Position numbers and translations under genes: made by a program. 64,000 nucleotides of DNA from Adiantum capillus-veneris (taxonomy: Eukaryota; Streptophyta; Polypodiopsida; Polypodiales; Pteridaceae). Shown in pieces: positions 11,316-21,660 of the stretch. The stretch covers positions 74,643,169-74,707,168 of the forward strand of contig CM043958.1 in the NCBI GenBank assembly GCA_014529385.2, given 5' to 3'. Within the stretch, counting starts at the first letter, position 1. Every line of letters begins with the position of its first letter. The notes beneath the pieces were generated by a model that was given only the letters and a program-made list of their open reading frames with translations, searched no databases and was not told the origin of the DNA.

Positions 11316-12600
11316 CACTAGGTTGGTAATGGGACACTTTTATGTCCTGTTAAGTGACCATTTTCCTTGAATTATGTCAAGAGTTTCAAAATGGATTTTG
11401 AGGTGCTATTTGTCTAGAAAGTTATCTCATGAGCTGAAAAAAACTCGACATTTTTTTGGAATATCAATTTCATCTTTAACCTTGTCCTTGCACAACATTT
11501 CACAACCTAAACTGTGTGAAAAACGGGTCCTGTTTTTGGCTTTTTACAACTTTTTGAAACTATACCACTCTAGAATTCATGTTTGTGAGGTCTAGGACAT
11601 GATGCTTCTAGGGAGAAATAAGCATTAAAGTTGTAAGTTATGACCAAATTACAAAAATTGTCAAATCTTGTTTTTTAGCCAATTTTATCTCTTCAATGAT
11701 TTTTTTGGTGGCTTTCATGATATGCAAATGTAGTTTTGATTTTCTATGTTGCATATTGTAACATAAAGCTAATATCCCTTGAGTTTTGGGGCACCTAATA
11801 CCCTATTTTGCATAGTAGACAACGGTGGTTGATTTTTTCAATTATAGAAGAAAACAAAACATTCTAGTATATCAAGTATAGATTTTTCAATATTGTTAGT
11901 TTCTTGTGACAACTACATGCATTTTGTAGGTAGTAATCATATCTACTCATAAGGATCAAATTTGGCTAGTTATTGAATAGTTTCTATGGGCTTCTACAAC
12001 TCATAATGTTGAGCCCAGTTTTTTCATGTTTGCTGTATTTAGCACTTCATCTTTGTCGCCAAGATTCCCCTTGGTAAGAGATTTATTATTCTTTTGACAT
12101 CCTCCATGGCTCCTTATGAACCTAAAGGACAATAGGGAACTAAGAAAACATGCATATATTATTTGTATTGAGCGTGGCTATAGAAACTTTGATCATAGGT
12201 TTGCAGAATGGTAAAAATTCAACTCTTTTGTACCTATTTCTTTTGGAAAAACAAAAAATATTGAGTGAGAAGCAATCATATGTTTTGATCACCAACCCAT
12301 TGAAGTTAACTAGGGAATTTATCTCAAGTCCTACAAAAATCCCTAATCTTATTTTTATGCAACAAAACGTAAGAAATGACTGTTTTGAAGAAAATGTACT
12401 GGTTCATCAACTTTGGAGGCTTGGTGTGACCAAAAGATGAGAAATTTTCCAAGTTTCTTATTCTTTCCATGTGTAGTAGGCCTTGAACTATAACCTCATG
12501 AAAGGATTTTACAAAATGAGTGGATCTACTATGGTTTTAGAGGTTTTTTTCAAAACCCTGAAAGGACACTTTTATGTCCTATTAGGTTACCAACCTAGTG
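11316..12600. mobile_element. Non-autonomous DNA transposon with TTAA target duplication (piggyBac-like or related)
   Basis: The 1,285-bp insertion is bounded by TTAA at 11312-11315 and 12601-12604. Its ends are perfect inverted repeats: left CACTAGGTTGGTAA, right TTACCAACCTAGTG. Each end also carries the same subterminal hairpin, GGACACTTTTATGTCC, at about 11332-11347 and 12564-12579. TTAA duplication with CAC-starting termini is the pattern of piggyBac-type elements; a TA duplication (Tc1/mariner type) cannot be excluded, because TTAA contains TA. The AT-rich interior has only short ORFs (for example 11374-11595 and 12150-12440) without recognisable transposase motifs, so it would depend on a transposase in trans. 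Confidence 0.72.
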
Positions 12601-13270
12601 TTAAATACCAAGATACAAAGACAGTGGTCTACAAGTGTTAGCACGAGGCTGCCAAAGGCTAAGGGGAATGTGCAAGCAATACAAAACATGGCATTGAGAG
12701 TGGGTAGCCCGACGGATGTCCTTCCTCTGGATGCGGTCATTGAAAAGAGGATGTAGGTTCAGGCCTATATAGATGGTGGAGCACACGTTTGTGTCATGAC
12801 GAAAGCTTCTATGAAGGAAATATGGTCCAAAGAATTAGCTAAATCAAATGTACGCATGAGAATGGCTAACCATACCAAAGCCAGGTGTTTGGGCGTGGCT
12901 CAAGATGTAAGAGTGAAAGTGATGGGCATTGAGTGCCTAATCAATTTCTTTGTGATGAAAGCGAGTGACAATGATTATCCAATCATCTTGGGTAGGCCAT
13001 GGATACTTGCAATAGGGGCTAAGCAGGATTGGGGGAGCAGGGTGTTCACCTTGCCTGACAAGGAGAGAGGGAGACAAGTGGTTCTTGATTTGAAGACCAA
13101 AGAGAGCCGTTTTCACCCTGTGGTGGAAAAAGACAAAGGTGATACGACAAGCTATGAATACGAGACAGAGACGGGCTATGATGAGGGCTACATAGATACT
13201 GAGGAAGAGGAAAGCGAGGATGATATGCTAAAGATAGATGCCGACTTGTTTGGGGTCACTGTTGAAGGCT
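12601..13270 (+). pseudogene. Retropepsin of the Tat element
   Basis: The aspartic protease cleaves the gag-pol precursor. The active site reads AYIDGGAHVCVMT with the Asp at 12772-12774, so the usual DSGA is DGGA. Then follow MKEIW, RMANHTKARCLGVA, VRVKVMGIECLINFFVM and the C-terminal signature YPIILGRPWIL. The frame upstream of about 12755 is interrupted (TAG at about 12754). Downstream of the protease an acidic linker (12,140-13,250 region of Glu/Asp clusters, centred on 13150-13250) leads into RT in the same open frame (12796-13704). Confidence 0.9.
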
Positions 13271-14265
13271 TTCATGTAAAAGGAGAGGTGCACTCAAAGG
13301 TTCGTGGCATAGGTGTGGAGGAGGTAACTGCTATGCTAAGCGAAGATTTGACCAAGAAAGAGAGAGAAGGCTATGTTGAGTTGTGTGCCTCTTTTTTGAA
13401 TTTATTTGCGACAAAGTACGAGGATCTACAAGGAGCAAAGGGTGCAGAGCACAGGATAGTTCTTAAAGAAGAGTGCAAACCAAAGGAGAAGAAGCTAAGG
13501 AGGTTAGGGGAGATTCAGAAGGAGGCTCTTTGGCAGGAGATTAACCAGCTGTTAGATGCAGGTACCATATACCCCGTGAAGGAGTCGGAGTGGGTTTCTC
13601 CAATGGTTATCACCCCTAAGAAGAATGGAAAATGGCAGGTGTGCGTTGATTACAAGCCATTGAATGCGGTAACCAAGAGAAACCACTACCCGCTGTCGCT
13701 CTAAGATGAAATCTTAAATCAGGTGGCAGGTCATGAGATGTAATCTATTATGGATGGATTTTCTCGGTACTTTCAGATAGGGATTACTCTTGAAGACCAA
13801 TTGAAGACGACATTTATCTCTCCAAGGGGGTGATTTGCCTATCGTCGCAGGATGCCGTTTGGTTTAGTGAATGCCTACGCCACCTTCCAAGACTGGATGA
13901 ATAGGGTGTTTGGTCCCTACTTGGGTAGGTTTGTTAGAGTTTTCATGGATGACATTGGATGTTATAGCTCAAGGGCGGATCATTTGTCAAAGTTGCAGCT
14001 ATGTATTCAAAGGCTGGACGAAGAAGGAGGTCAGTTAAACCCTAAGAAGTGAAAGCTAGCACAACCTCGAGCGCAGTTGCTAGGTCATGTGGTGTCACAA
14101 AATGGAATTGAGGCAGATCCAAAAAAGGTGAAGGTGCTAGTCTTGATGGAGCCTCCCTCTAGTGCACGAGGTTTCGCCTCCTTTGTACATAAGCTAAAGT
14201 ACTTGTTGCATTTTTTTTGGATGCTGTCATAGTATGTGTATCCTCTCCAAAAGAGGGCTCAGTAG
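13271..14265 (+). pseudogene. Reverse transcriptase of the Tat element (several stops)
   Basis: The RT copies the element RNA into DNA. Motifs in order: EHRIVLKEECKPKEKKLRR, EINQLLDAGTIYPVKESEWVSPMVITPKKNGKWQVCVDYKPLN, RNHYPLSL, then (after stops near 13702, 13741 and 13831) IMDGFSRYFQI with the first catalytic Asp, RRMPFGLVNAYATFQDWMN, and the FMDD box at 13942-13953. The thumb region HVVSQNGIEADPKKV follows near 14090-14130. Stops at 13702-13704, 13741-13743, 13831-13833 and 14050-14052 make it inactive, although the catalytic Asp residues remain. Confidence 0.93.
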
Positions 14266-14770
14266 GTGCATGGCTTTGAATGGGATGAAGATGCTCAAGA
14301 AGATTTTGACATGGTGAAAGAAATTTTGTGTCAGCTGGCAACTGTGTGCCCTCCAAGCCAAGAGGATGATTTCTATGTGTCAATGACGGTAGGTACCGCG
14401 GCTATTGGGGCAGTGTTACTGCAGAAGGTAGGAAGGAGCTATACGCCTATCTACTTTTAAAGCAGGGTAATAAGTCCTGGAGAGGTGGCTTACACTGAAG
14501 CGTAGCAGCGAGTCATGGCATTGGTTTTTGCTTGTAGAAAGTTCAAAGTGCACCTCATTGTACATAAGTTCTATGTGTTGACGGCTAACAATCTATTGTT
14601 GGAAATAGTGCTACACTTGAAGCCAGGGAAGCAGATCATGAAGTGGGTGATCGAGTTGCAAGAATTCGAGTTCGAGTTCAAGATTGACCATACAAGTCGG
14701 TCCCATTTGGCAGACATTTTGGTTAGCAAAGCGATGGATTTGCCAATTTATCCAAGAGTAGTACGAGATG
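14266..14770 (+). pseudogene. First (degenerate) RNase H domain of the Tat element
   Basis: This region follows RT and begins with the connection motif FEWDEDAQEDFDMVKEIL. The segment that normally carries the first catalytic Asp reads FYVSMTVGTAAIGAVLLQK, without that Asp. Then come VISPGEVAYTEA, VMALVFACRKFKVHLIVHKF, VLTANNLLLEIVLHLKPG and MKWVIELQEFEFEFKIDHTSRSHLADIL. In Tat elements the first RNase H is typically degenerate and the second is thought to be the active one, as in this copy. Stops at about 14458 and 14503 interrupt it. No DEDD set is complete here. Confidence 0.85.
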
Positions 14771-14804
14771 AGGCCAAAGAGGAGCCCGACCTGTTGGGAG
14801 ATTT

Positions 14805-15200
14805 TACCATGTGGTTTGATGGTGCATATAGAAGGGTAATAAAGAAAGGTGGTGGAGGTGAGGTGATACATGATCCACACGGCAAGGTAATCTTCTCAAA
14901 AGCCTATGATTTGGAGGATGTCCATACCAAGAATCAAGCAGAATATATCGCCCTCCATCTAGGTTTTGAAACAATGTGTCGAGTTCGACATTTCCAGGTT
15001 GGTGGTCAAAGGTGATGCGTTATTGGTCATCAAGAAACTGCTAGGCCAATGGCAGGTAAAGCGTGATTCCTTAAAACATTGGTTCTTTGCCATCAAGAAG
15101 TTGTTGAAGTTTTTTAGGGAAATCCAGTTCAAGCATGTAAAGAGAGAGCACAACCAAGAGGCAGACCAGCTAGCAAGCAGCAAGGTGCAAGTACATGGCG
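14805..15200 (+). pseudogene. Second RNase H domain (plant/archaeal type) of the Tat element
   Basis: A second, complete RNase H fold lies between the first RNase H and integrase, the hallmark of the Tat lineage of plant Ty3/gypsy elements. All four acidic positions are visible: Asp in MWFDGAYR, Glu in KNQAEYIALHLG, Asp in LVVKGDALLVIKKL, and Asp in REHNQEADQLAS. A single frameshift at about 14970-15010 splits the domain between two overlapping frames (14515-15015 and 14966-15481). The enzyme would remove the RNA strand and the tRNA and polypurine primers during reverse transcription. The lineage call rests on this domain order. Confidence 0.9.
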
Positions 15201-15289
15201 CAGGTATATATGTGGCCCCGGCCACATACACAGGTAGGGAGTCATTGAAGGAGGTGGAACATTTTTTGAGTATCGAGCAGTGTCCTCAA

Positions 15290-16540
15290 GGTTTGTCTAA
15301 ACTGCAAAGGAGGAGGATAGTTCAAAAAGCACGCAAATTTACAGTAGTAGGTGAAGACCTAATGACCTACGACAGAGATGGGGTGCTGAGGAGAGTACTC
15401 TACAAAGAAGAGATTAACTTGGTGCTGGAGCAATGCCATGAGGAGAGCGGACACCATGGGAAAGTTCGAGTATTGTTTTGAGTTTTGAGAGCGGGTTTTT
15501 GGTGGCCTTGAGTGGTGAAAGATGTGCACTATTGGTGTAAGACCTGCCATGAATGCCAGACTATAGGAGAGAGGTGTTTGGTAGCTGAGTCACGGGGAGC
15601 CATTATTGCTCAGAATGCTTTTGAGAAGTGGGGTTTGGATGCCATTAGTCCACTCCGTAAGTCTACAGGTGGCAAGAAATATGTTGTGGTAGCCATCAAC
15701 TACCTCACCAGGTGGGTCGGGGCCAAAGCTGTGAAGGAGGTAAATGCACAGGTTGTGGTCCACTTTGTTTTTGATAAAATTTGTTGCCATTTTGGAGTGC
15801 CATGGGTACTCATTTCTGATAGAGGGCAGGGATTCATAAGCAAGCTTATTTAGGCATTGGTGGAAAAACTAAAGATTCGGCATCGGTTTTCCTCGCCTTA
15901 TCATCCCCAATGCAATGGTCTTGTGGAGAGTGCCAATGGACAAATCATCAAAATGCTCATGAAGTATGTGTATAAGCAGGAGACAGAATGGGAGATGAGT
16001 CTAGAGAAGTGTCTATGGGCCTACAAGACGTCCTACAAAGTGGCGACCAACTTTACTCCATTTGAGTTGGTTTATGGTAAGGAGGCAGTGCTACGAGTGC
16101 ATGCACAGTTGGGTGCTTTGAAAGGTATGTGGCGCATCAATGCCACTCCACAAGCTGTCATACAAGATAGGATTGTTGGCCTTGAGGCATTGCAGATGGA
16201 TAGAGAGGTAGCAGCAAACTACTACGTGAAGCAGCAGGAAAGGCGAATGGCCAAAGTCAAAGAGAGTCTACCAGAAAAAAAGATAGAAGAAGGGGACGTA
16301 CCTAGTAATGAAGTATGAGAGCTACTTGGACTTCACCTTCCAAAAGAAGTTCAGATGAAATGGACGGGTCCGTACAAAGTACAAAAAGCCTTTTTAAATG
16401 GGACCTATTAGCTGGTGAGAGCCAATGGTAAGCTTCTCAGGCACAGGGTAACTAGCGTACGGCTCAAGTTTTACTTTGATAGGGGAGTGGTGCCCAATGT
16501 GCATCAAATTGTGACGAGGGGGGTTGGGCAACCCACTTGA
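15290..16540 (+). pseudogene. Integrase of the Tat element
   Basis: Integrase inserts the DNA copy into the genome. The zinc-binding HHCC region is visible at about 15430-15560 (CHEESGHHGK then CKTCHECQ), interrupted by stops near 15479 and 15509. The core has the three catalytic acids: Asp in KWGLDAISPL, Asp in LISDRGQGF, and Glu in NGLVESANGQIIKML, with a TAG at 15851-15853 between the second and third. C-terminal parts include WAYKTSYKVATNFTPFELVYGKEAV and, near 16355-16410, KWTGPYKVQKA. No chromodomain is seen. The coding end lies about 150 bp before the polypurine tract. Confidence 0.93.
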
Positions 16541-16689
16541 AGGGACTCAAGAGTAACAGAAATGCAATTTTGTACATATTATACATATTGTACATATGGT
16601 GGTGTGTTTTCCAGTGTAGTTGAGTGTTTGCAGAGTGTTGCAAGTTTCAAGTTCAATAAAGCTACTTTTGGTTGAACATGAATGTTCAA

Positions 16690-16703
16690 CAGGGGGTGGG
16701 AAA
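16690..16703 (+). promoter_or_regulatory. Polypurine tract of the Tat element
   Basis: The sequence CAGGGGGTGGGAAA lies directly before the TG that starts the 3' LTR at 16704. It would prime plus-strand synthesis. Confidence 0.88.
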
Positions 16704-18166
16704 TGATGGTGTAGCCAAAGTTGGTCCGCACTATAAAGTGTGCTATGCAATGCAAAGGGTGCTAACAGGTGCATGGTAGAGGGCTAAAGCTAGTGTAGGA
16801 GACCTCAACAGGACAGTGGCAATGGAAATGCATGCTTAAAGTTTTTTTAAAGGCTGAGGGGGCCTCCAAAGTGAGATAATGATGACGTAAAGTCAAGGTT
16901 TTCAAAATGCGGGAAATGTGTCTCAAAATGTGGTATTCAAGATGCTCTAGAAGCTCGTCAAATGGGGCTTCAGTGTGAAAGATATGCCAGTCTGGAGTTA
17001 GAAGGCTTCGCAGGTCCCGATAGACAGCGTAGGTATAGACATGTGGGAAAAACTGGGATCATTGGATACACGTGTAAAGCTCAAGCTATGGAGCATGCCG
17101 GTCTTTTCAGTTTGCCATTCGGAGCTTAGACGGGCAAGTTATGGCCTGAGGAATATTTGCAGGGGGTCGGGTATGTGCTCATCGGTAGGCGTGCCGACAT
17201 GAGTTTTTTTTAGTTCACCAGAGTTTTGGAAAATTTCATGTAATTTGAGGAGTCAACCAAAATTTGTGGCTCGTTGATCGAAGTCATGGGCATCGAGATG
17301 GGCCAAATTTATCTGGCAAGCGGTTACGGCGAGAAGGGTTCGGATGTCTTTTTTTCGTTTCTTGAACGGGTTTTCCGAAGCCATGGTGCAGAGTTGTGGA
17401 GAAGTGCAAAGAATTCGGGGCCAGTAGGTAGTGCTCCTAGGTGGTTTAATCTGAGAAATTATACGACAGGTACAACCGTGCACGAGCACCGACTGTGTGG
17501 AGAGACCATGTCTAAAAGCCCCCTTGGCTATAAATCCAAAAGAAAAAAGGTTGGCCCTTAACTTTGGTGGAGTTTTCTCAAAAGAAAAAGGAGGGGAGGT
17601 CACTAAAAACTCACAAGAAAGGCTCAAAGAAGCAGTGGTGCCGTGCTGGGCGCTATGGCTTAGAATAGAAAACATTTTTTTCCTTGTTGAAGCTAGGAGG
17701 TGAAGTGAAAAAGAGGAAAGGAGTTTTTTTCCTTTGGCTTGGGGGCAAGAAAGGAGAATTAAGGAAAAGGAGGGGCAAAAGCTTCATGTGCTCCAATTTG
17801 GCAGTCAAAGTTAGCATGCTTGCTTTGTGATAGAGCTCGAAAGAGCAAAGGCCTTGCAGGAGAGGCAACCAATGAAGGCTAGCAAGAGGAAAAGATGTTG
17901 TCGAAGCGAAGCCAGAGTGAGTTTTTCTCGTCGAGGTGGGTACCGACGAGAGTCGAATTTGGAGGGAGACGTGTGCCCCTCTGTATTTTGTGGTGATGGG
18001 CATGGTGCAACCAAGAGCAGACTACATGGGTCCTGTACATGTGTTTTCTCTTTGAAGGAGAAGCTTTCATTGTCGGTTTTGGTGTCGTCTTTCCCCTCTT
18101 TTTTCTTTGCTCGTCTCCAGGGTGTGTGGTGCCCATGTGCGTCCCTCGGGACCCCCTGTGTGTGTG

Positions 18167-18217
<51 letters not shown>

Positions 18218-18436
18218 TTGAATTGTGGAAGTGCGAGAAGCGGGCAAGATTGGTGTGATCGCTCTCTAGCAACTATGTAGGTTGTGTGTGCGTTGGGCGA
18301 AGTGCATGCGAGGCCGTGCTAGTGTGAGTTGCTTTTTTTGAAGGTGTTTTTGAGAGGACAGGGGTGTTGTGGATACCCTGAGCTATATAGGGGCCATTGC
18401 GTGTGTGTCGGATGTGTTTCCCAGTCCCCCTCTCCA
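16704..18436 (+). mobile_element. 3' LTR of the Tat element
   Basis: This copy matches the 5' LTR at 8366-10058. In the first ~190 aligned bases I counted about a dozen substitutions by hand, nearly all transitions. A TATA box (TATAAAT) lies near 17530. It keeps a ~57-bp stretch after the TATA box that the 5' LTR lacks, and contains a (GA)n tract of about 45 bp at 18171-18215 where the 5' LTR has only a short interrupted one. The bases flanking the two LTRs do not give a clear 5-bp target duplication. Confidence 0.93.
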
Positions 18437-19262
18437 GCGTACTCTGGAATGACTGTGTGCATGGGTTACACAATCGTGTCTATGCATAGCCTTGGTTGGC
18501 TGTACCATGCTTTGAAGATCAATGCAGTTCCAACCATTATGTTGTGTAAGAGTTGGGTCTTGACTAATTAACTCAAGGGTTTCTGATGTCGAGGCTTTCT
18601 AATGTTGTCTTCCAAAGAGAAAATCTTGTAGCTTGTGTGCTCTTTGCTTGATTGTACCATCAGGATGCTTTAGCACACTGATTTCCTGAGCTTTTGGTAT
18701 CAAGAATGACTGTTGTCGAGCTTTTACCTGCCATTGGTATCTTGGATTGTCTTGGTCAATGGTATGGTTTCTCATACTTAACTCTCCATTGCTTAATTTT
18801 TTTTCCAGTTTGCGAAGAAGATAAGTGCTCTTTTTTCTTCCAAACCTATTTCATTTTAGGCTCCTTGCTTGGATATACTTGTCTCTGTGTTTTGACCCTT
18901 GGAACCATCTTTGGTATTGTCGATGATGTTTGGACACCCAGATTTGAATCGGCTTGTCCTTAATCTGTGCTTTTGGTACCCAAATTTTCCTGACTCCTTG
19001 CATGCTACTTGTAGAACTTGCTTGTCAATAGGATGGAGAAGATTGATTACTTTGTGGTTTGGTCTACTGGTAATTGCCTTTCCATTCCTCCTTGCCTGGG
19101 GCAATTGGAGCAATGAGTTGTCCGCCTTTAGGTGATAGCTTGAGCTGATTGGTATCCCAATCTGGTAGCATTTTGTATGTCCGCATCCATGGAATTCCAA
19201 GGATCATCATCTCATTCATGTGTTCATCTGGTAAGCATACAAACTAATGAGGGAATGAACAT
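18437..19262 (-). pseudogene. Retropepsin C-terminal half and W-x-P-K tail (minus strand)
   Basis: On the minus strand, directly after the integrase of E-minus, the sequence encodes the C-terminal half of a retropepsin: VCLPDEHMNEMMILGIPWMR, then MLPDWDTNQLKLS, at about 19130-19230. No DSG motif precedes it. Downstream come W-x-P-K-type motifs (KIWVPKAQI, IQIWVSKHH, and more diverged QWQVK and FLIPKAQ) down to about 18640. The last part (about 18580-18437) resembles the sequence just before the polypurine tract at 40.0-40.13 kb. It may be the 3' end of E-minus, cut by the Tat element, or a separate element fused there. Confidence 0.55.
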
Positions 19263-20400
19263 CTATGTACTATCACATTCAAGTTGACTACTCCCAATTT
19301 TGGTGTTGGGTTCTTGCTTAGTTGCATGCATTCTTTCTAGCAATTTATAGGTTAGCGGCAAATTGCACTTCTTTAAACGACATCCACTGATCCAATTAGC
19401 GATTGGTTCACCATCTAGGGTGGACAACTTAACTGCTCCACTTGGAGATACATCTTCAACTATAAACGATCCATTTCCCGTTTTCTTAAACTTGGGAATG
19501 TGCTGCTTAAGGAAATAGACTAAAACTAAGTACTCTTTTTTGAAGATTTTTGTGATTAGATGGGAATCAAAAAACTGTTTTTGTTTCCGTTTCTGTGCAT
19601 AGATGTGAGCTACAGTAGTTAGCCTTTGCTCATCTAGCTTCTCCAAATCTTCAATTCTTTCTGACAATTCATGTCCAGTTTACTCAAGTTCCTTAGCTAC
19701 CCTTAGTGTCGGCAATAGAAATTATATTTGCAATATGGAATCAAGACCATAAACAAGGTTAAAGGGTGTAGCATTTAAAGTTGTTTTGATGAAACTTGAT
19801 AAGCCCATAGAGCTGAATGGAGATTCATTTCCCAGTCTGTCCTTCCTGAACTAACCACTTTAGTCAATACCGAGCTAAGAATTTTATTTGTATGCTCAGC
19901 TTGTTCGTTTGCTTGTGGGTGATAGGGAGCTAGGGAGCTGATTTGTTATTGATGACCATAAATTCATTAAGCAGATACTCGATTATCTCATTAAGGAAAT
20001 GAGTTCCCCTATCACTGACAATTTCTACTAGCATTCCATATCTTGTGAACACATACTCATATAATAATGCGGTGGAGATTCTGGCATCATTCTTTTGAGT
20101 TGCTTTAGCCTCGGACCACTTAGTCAAATAGTCCATAGCTACAATAATATATAGAGCTGGGTTCTATAAGCAGGTGGTTGTATCGGTCCAACAAAGTGTA
20201 TACCCCATTTTGCGAAAGCTCTAGCACCCATCATTCGTCTTAAGGGCATACTATCTACACGTGTTGGCATTTTTGCTCGTTGACAAGCATCACATCTCCA
20301 AACATATTCTTTGGCATCTGCAAAAAGTGTTGGCCACCATATGCCTGCCACATTCAGATTTCTCTTGCGGTGGTCTCACTAGAAAAGTAATCTCCAGCTA
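19263..20400 (-). pseudogene. Integrase of minus-strand gypsy element (E-minus)
   Basis: Minus-strand frames in order: 20351-20139 carry the end of the zinc-binding region (GIWWPTLFADAKEYVWRCDACQRAKMP) and the start of the core. The first catalytic position reads KWGIHFVGPI, so the expected Asp is His (codon at 20196-20198). 20136-19930 carry MDYLTKWSEAKATQKNDA and the second Asp in EIVSDRGTHFLNE. 19667-19263 are the C-terminal domain (RIEDLEKLDEQRL, KEYLVLVYFLKQH, GAVKLSTLDGEPIANWISGCRLKK). The segment with the third acid (about 19920-19680) is broken by stops. It is inactive. Confidence 0.92.
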
Positions 20401-20402
20401 AT

Positions 20403-20780
20403 CTAGGATGTGCTTGTTCTATAATCGAAATATATTTGTCCAAGATGCAAATGTTGATCCTTGCCTCTATGATACAATTGGTTTCCAATAAGAGCATAAT
20501 CTCTTGCTTCAGTCTCAATTTCTCTTTGACGGCTTTTACTCATATCCTCAGGAAATGTTTGGCTCGATAAGTAAGTGACTAAATAGTTACTCCACTTAGG
20601 AACAAATGACATTTGAAACAATGTTACATGAGGTATGGGTGTCTATTTTTGGCATTGAGGACAATCCTTTACAAAAGAGCGAACATCACTCCTCATAGTT
20701 TGCCAAAATACTCCAAGTCTCAAGATCCTTTGCATAGTTTGGTCTTCCACAGAGTGAATTCATACTATGGTAATATGTGC
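20403..20780 (-). pseudogene. Spacer between RNase H and integrase of E-minus, with a Cys-pair motif
   Basis: The minus strand from about 20760 to 20650 gives VFWQTMRSD...CPQC, which resembles the Cys end of an integrase zinc finger. It is followed by LFQMSFVPKWSNYLVTYLSS and then (20621-20403) DMSKSRQREIETEARDYALIGNQLYHRGKDQHLHL. A second zinc-finger end with CDACQR lies in the integrase proper. The element therefore seems to have two Cys-pair segments before the integrase core. Stops and frame changes are frequent. Confidence 0.6.
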
Positions 20781-21660
20781 TTGACTTAGATATTAGTTTT
20801 TCTCTTTAGGATTAATGCATAAGAGTAATATTCCAGCTCGGTTTTTTTTGTATAGCCTCCTAGCTGGTAATTGATGCATAGCCGATTGCTCAATTAATCC
20901 GATTGTAATAGGAAGTGGTATTTGAAAATCCACTTGAGCTAGGGTCATCAATGATACCATATTTTCCGACTATCGAGGTATCATTTCCATAGAGAACAAA
21001 CATACATCTGGTAGATCATCATCTACTCCTTTAGATGATTCTCCTGAAACAATCCTAGACAAATGATTTGCTCTTTGATGAGTGGTGCCCTGTTTTACAA
21101 CTACAGTGAAAATCAAATTCTAGAAGAATGATGAACCATACTAATATTCTTCCTGTGTTTCATGGCTTGTTGACCAAGTATAATAAGGCTTGGTGGTTCA
21201 GAAAGAACACAAATTTTTTTGCTAATTGGTAATGTCTATACCTTTTTACGGCATAGATCATTCCTAATCCTTCCCTTTCTGTGGTGGTATAATTATTTTC
21301 CGCCATGTTCAACTACCAACTAGCATAAGAAATAGGAAAATCAATTTCCCCATCTCCTAGTTGAGCTAGTATACACCCTATGGAAAAATTGGAAGCATCT
21401 ACATGTATGTGGAATATCTTATTCCAATCTAGTGCTTTCAATATTGGAGCTGAAGTGAGAGCTTGCTTAAGCTTCGTGAATGATTCTTCACCCTCTTCAT
21501 CCCATTCAAAGTGTGTAATCTAGCTATTCATGGGTTTTGCAATTATATCATACATGTAAATGAATTGTCTATAATATCCACAATGTCCCATGAAGGCTTG
21601 AACCCACTTCACTATTGTTGGTCTAGGCAAATCAGCAATAACATGAACTTTATCCATATC
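20781..21660 (-). pseudogene. RNase H of E-minus
   Basis: Downstream of RT on the minus strand the translation gives KVHVIADLPRPTIVKWVQAF, ITHFEWDEEGEESFTKLKQ, then FHIHVDASNFSIGCILAQ with the first catalytic Asp. After this come AENNYTTTEREGLGMIYAVK, RYRHYQLAKKFVFFLNH and QALLYLVNKP. Several stops are present. The stretch 21000-20781 is strongly decayed. No second RNase H is recognised between this and integrase, so E-minus is not of the same type as the Tat element. Confidence 0.85.

Noticed and set aside
11316-12600. CACTA (En/Spm) element, because the termini begin CACTA
   Set aside because: CACTA elements make 3-bp target duplications; here the flanks are TAA and TTA, which fit a shared TTAA instead. 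The interior lacks TNP2-like sequence and subterminal repeat arrays.
17253-18272. Open frames in the 3' LTR on both strands
   Set aside because: Same reason as for the 5' LTR; several run through a GA microsatellite.
8344-18445. GTACTCT near both ends of the Tat element as a target-site duplication
   Set aside because: The left copy is about 16 bp away from the LTR start, whereas a gypsy duplication should be about 5 bp and directly adjacent.
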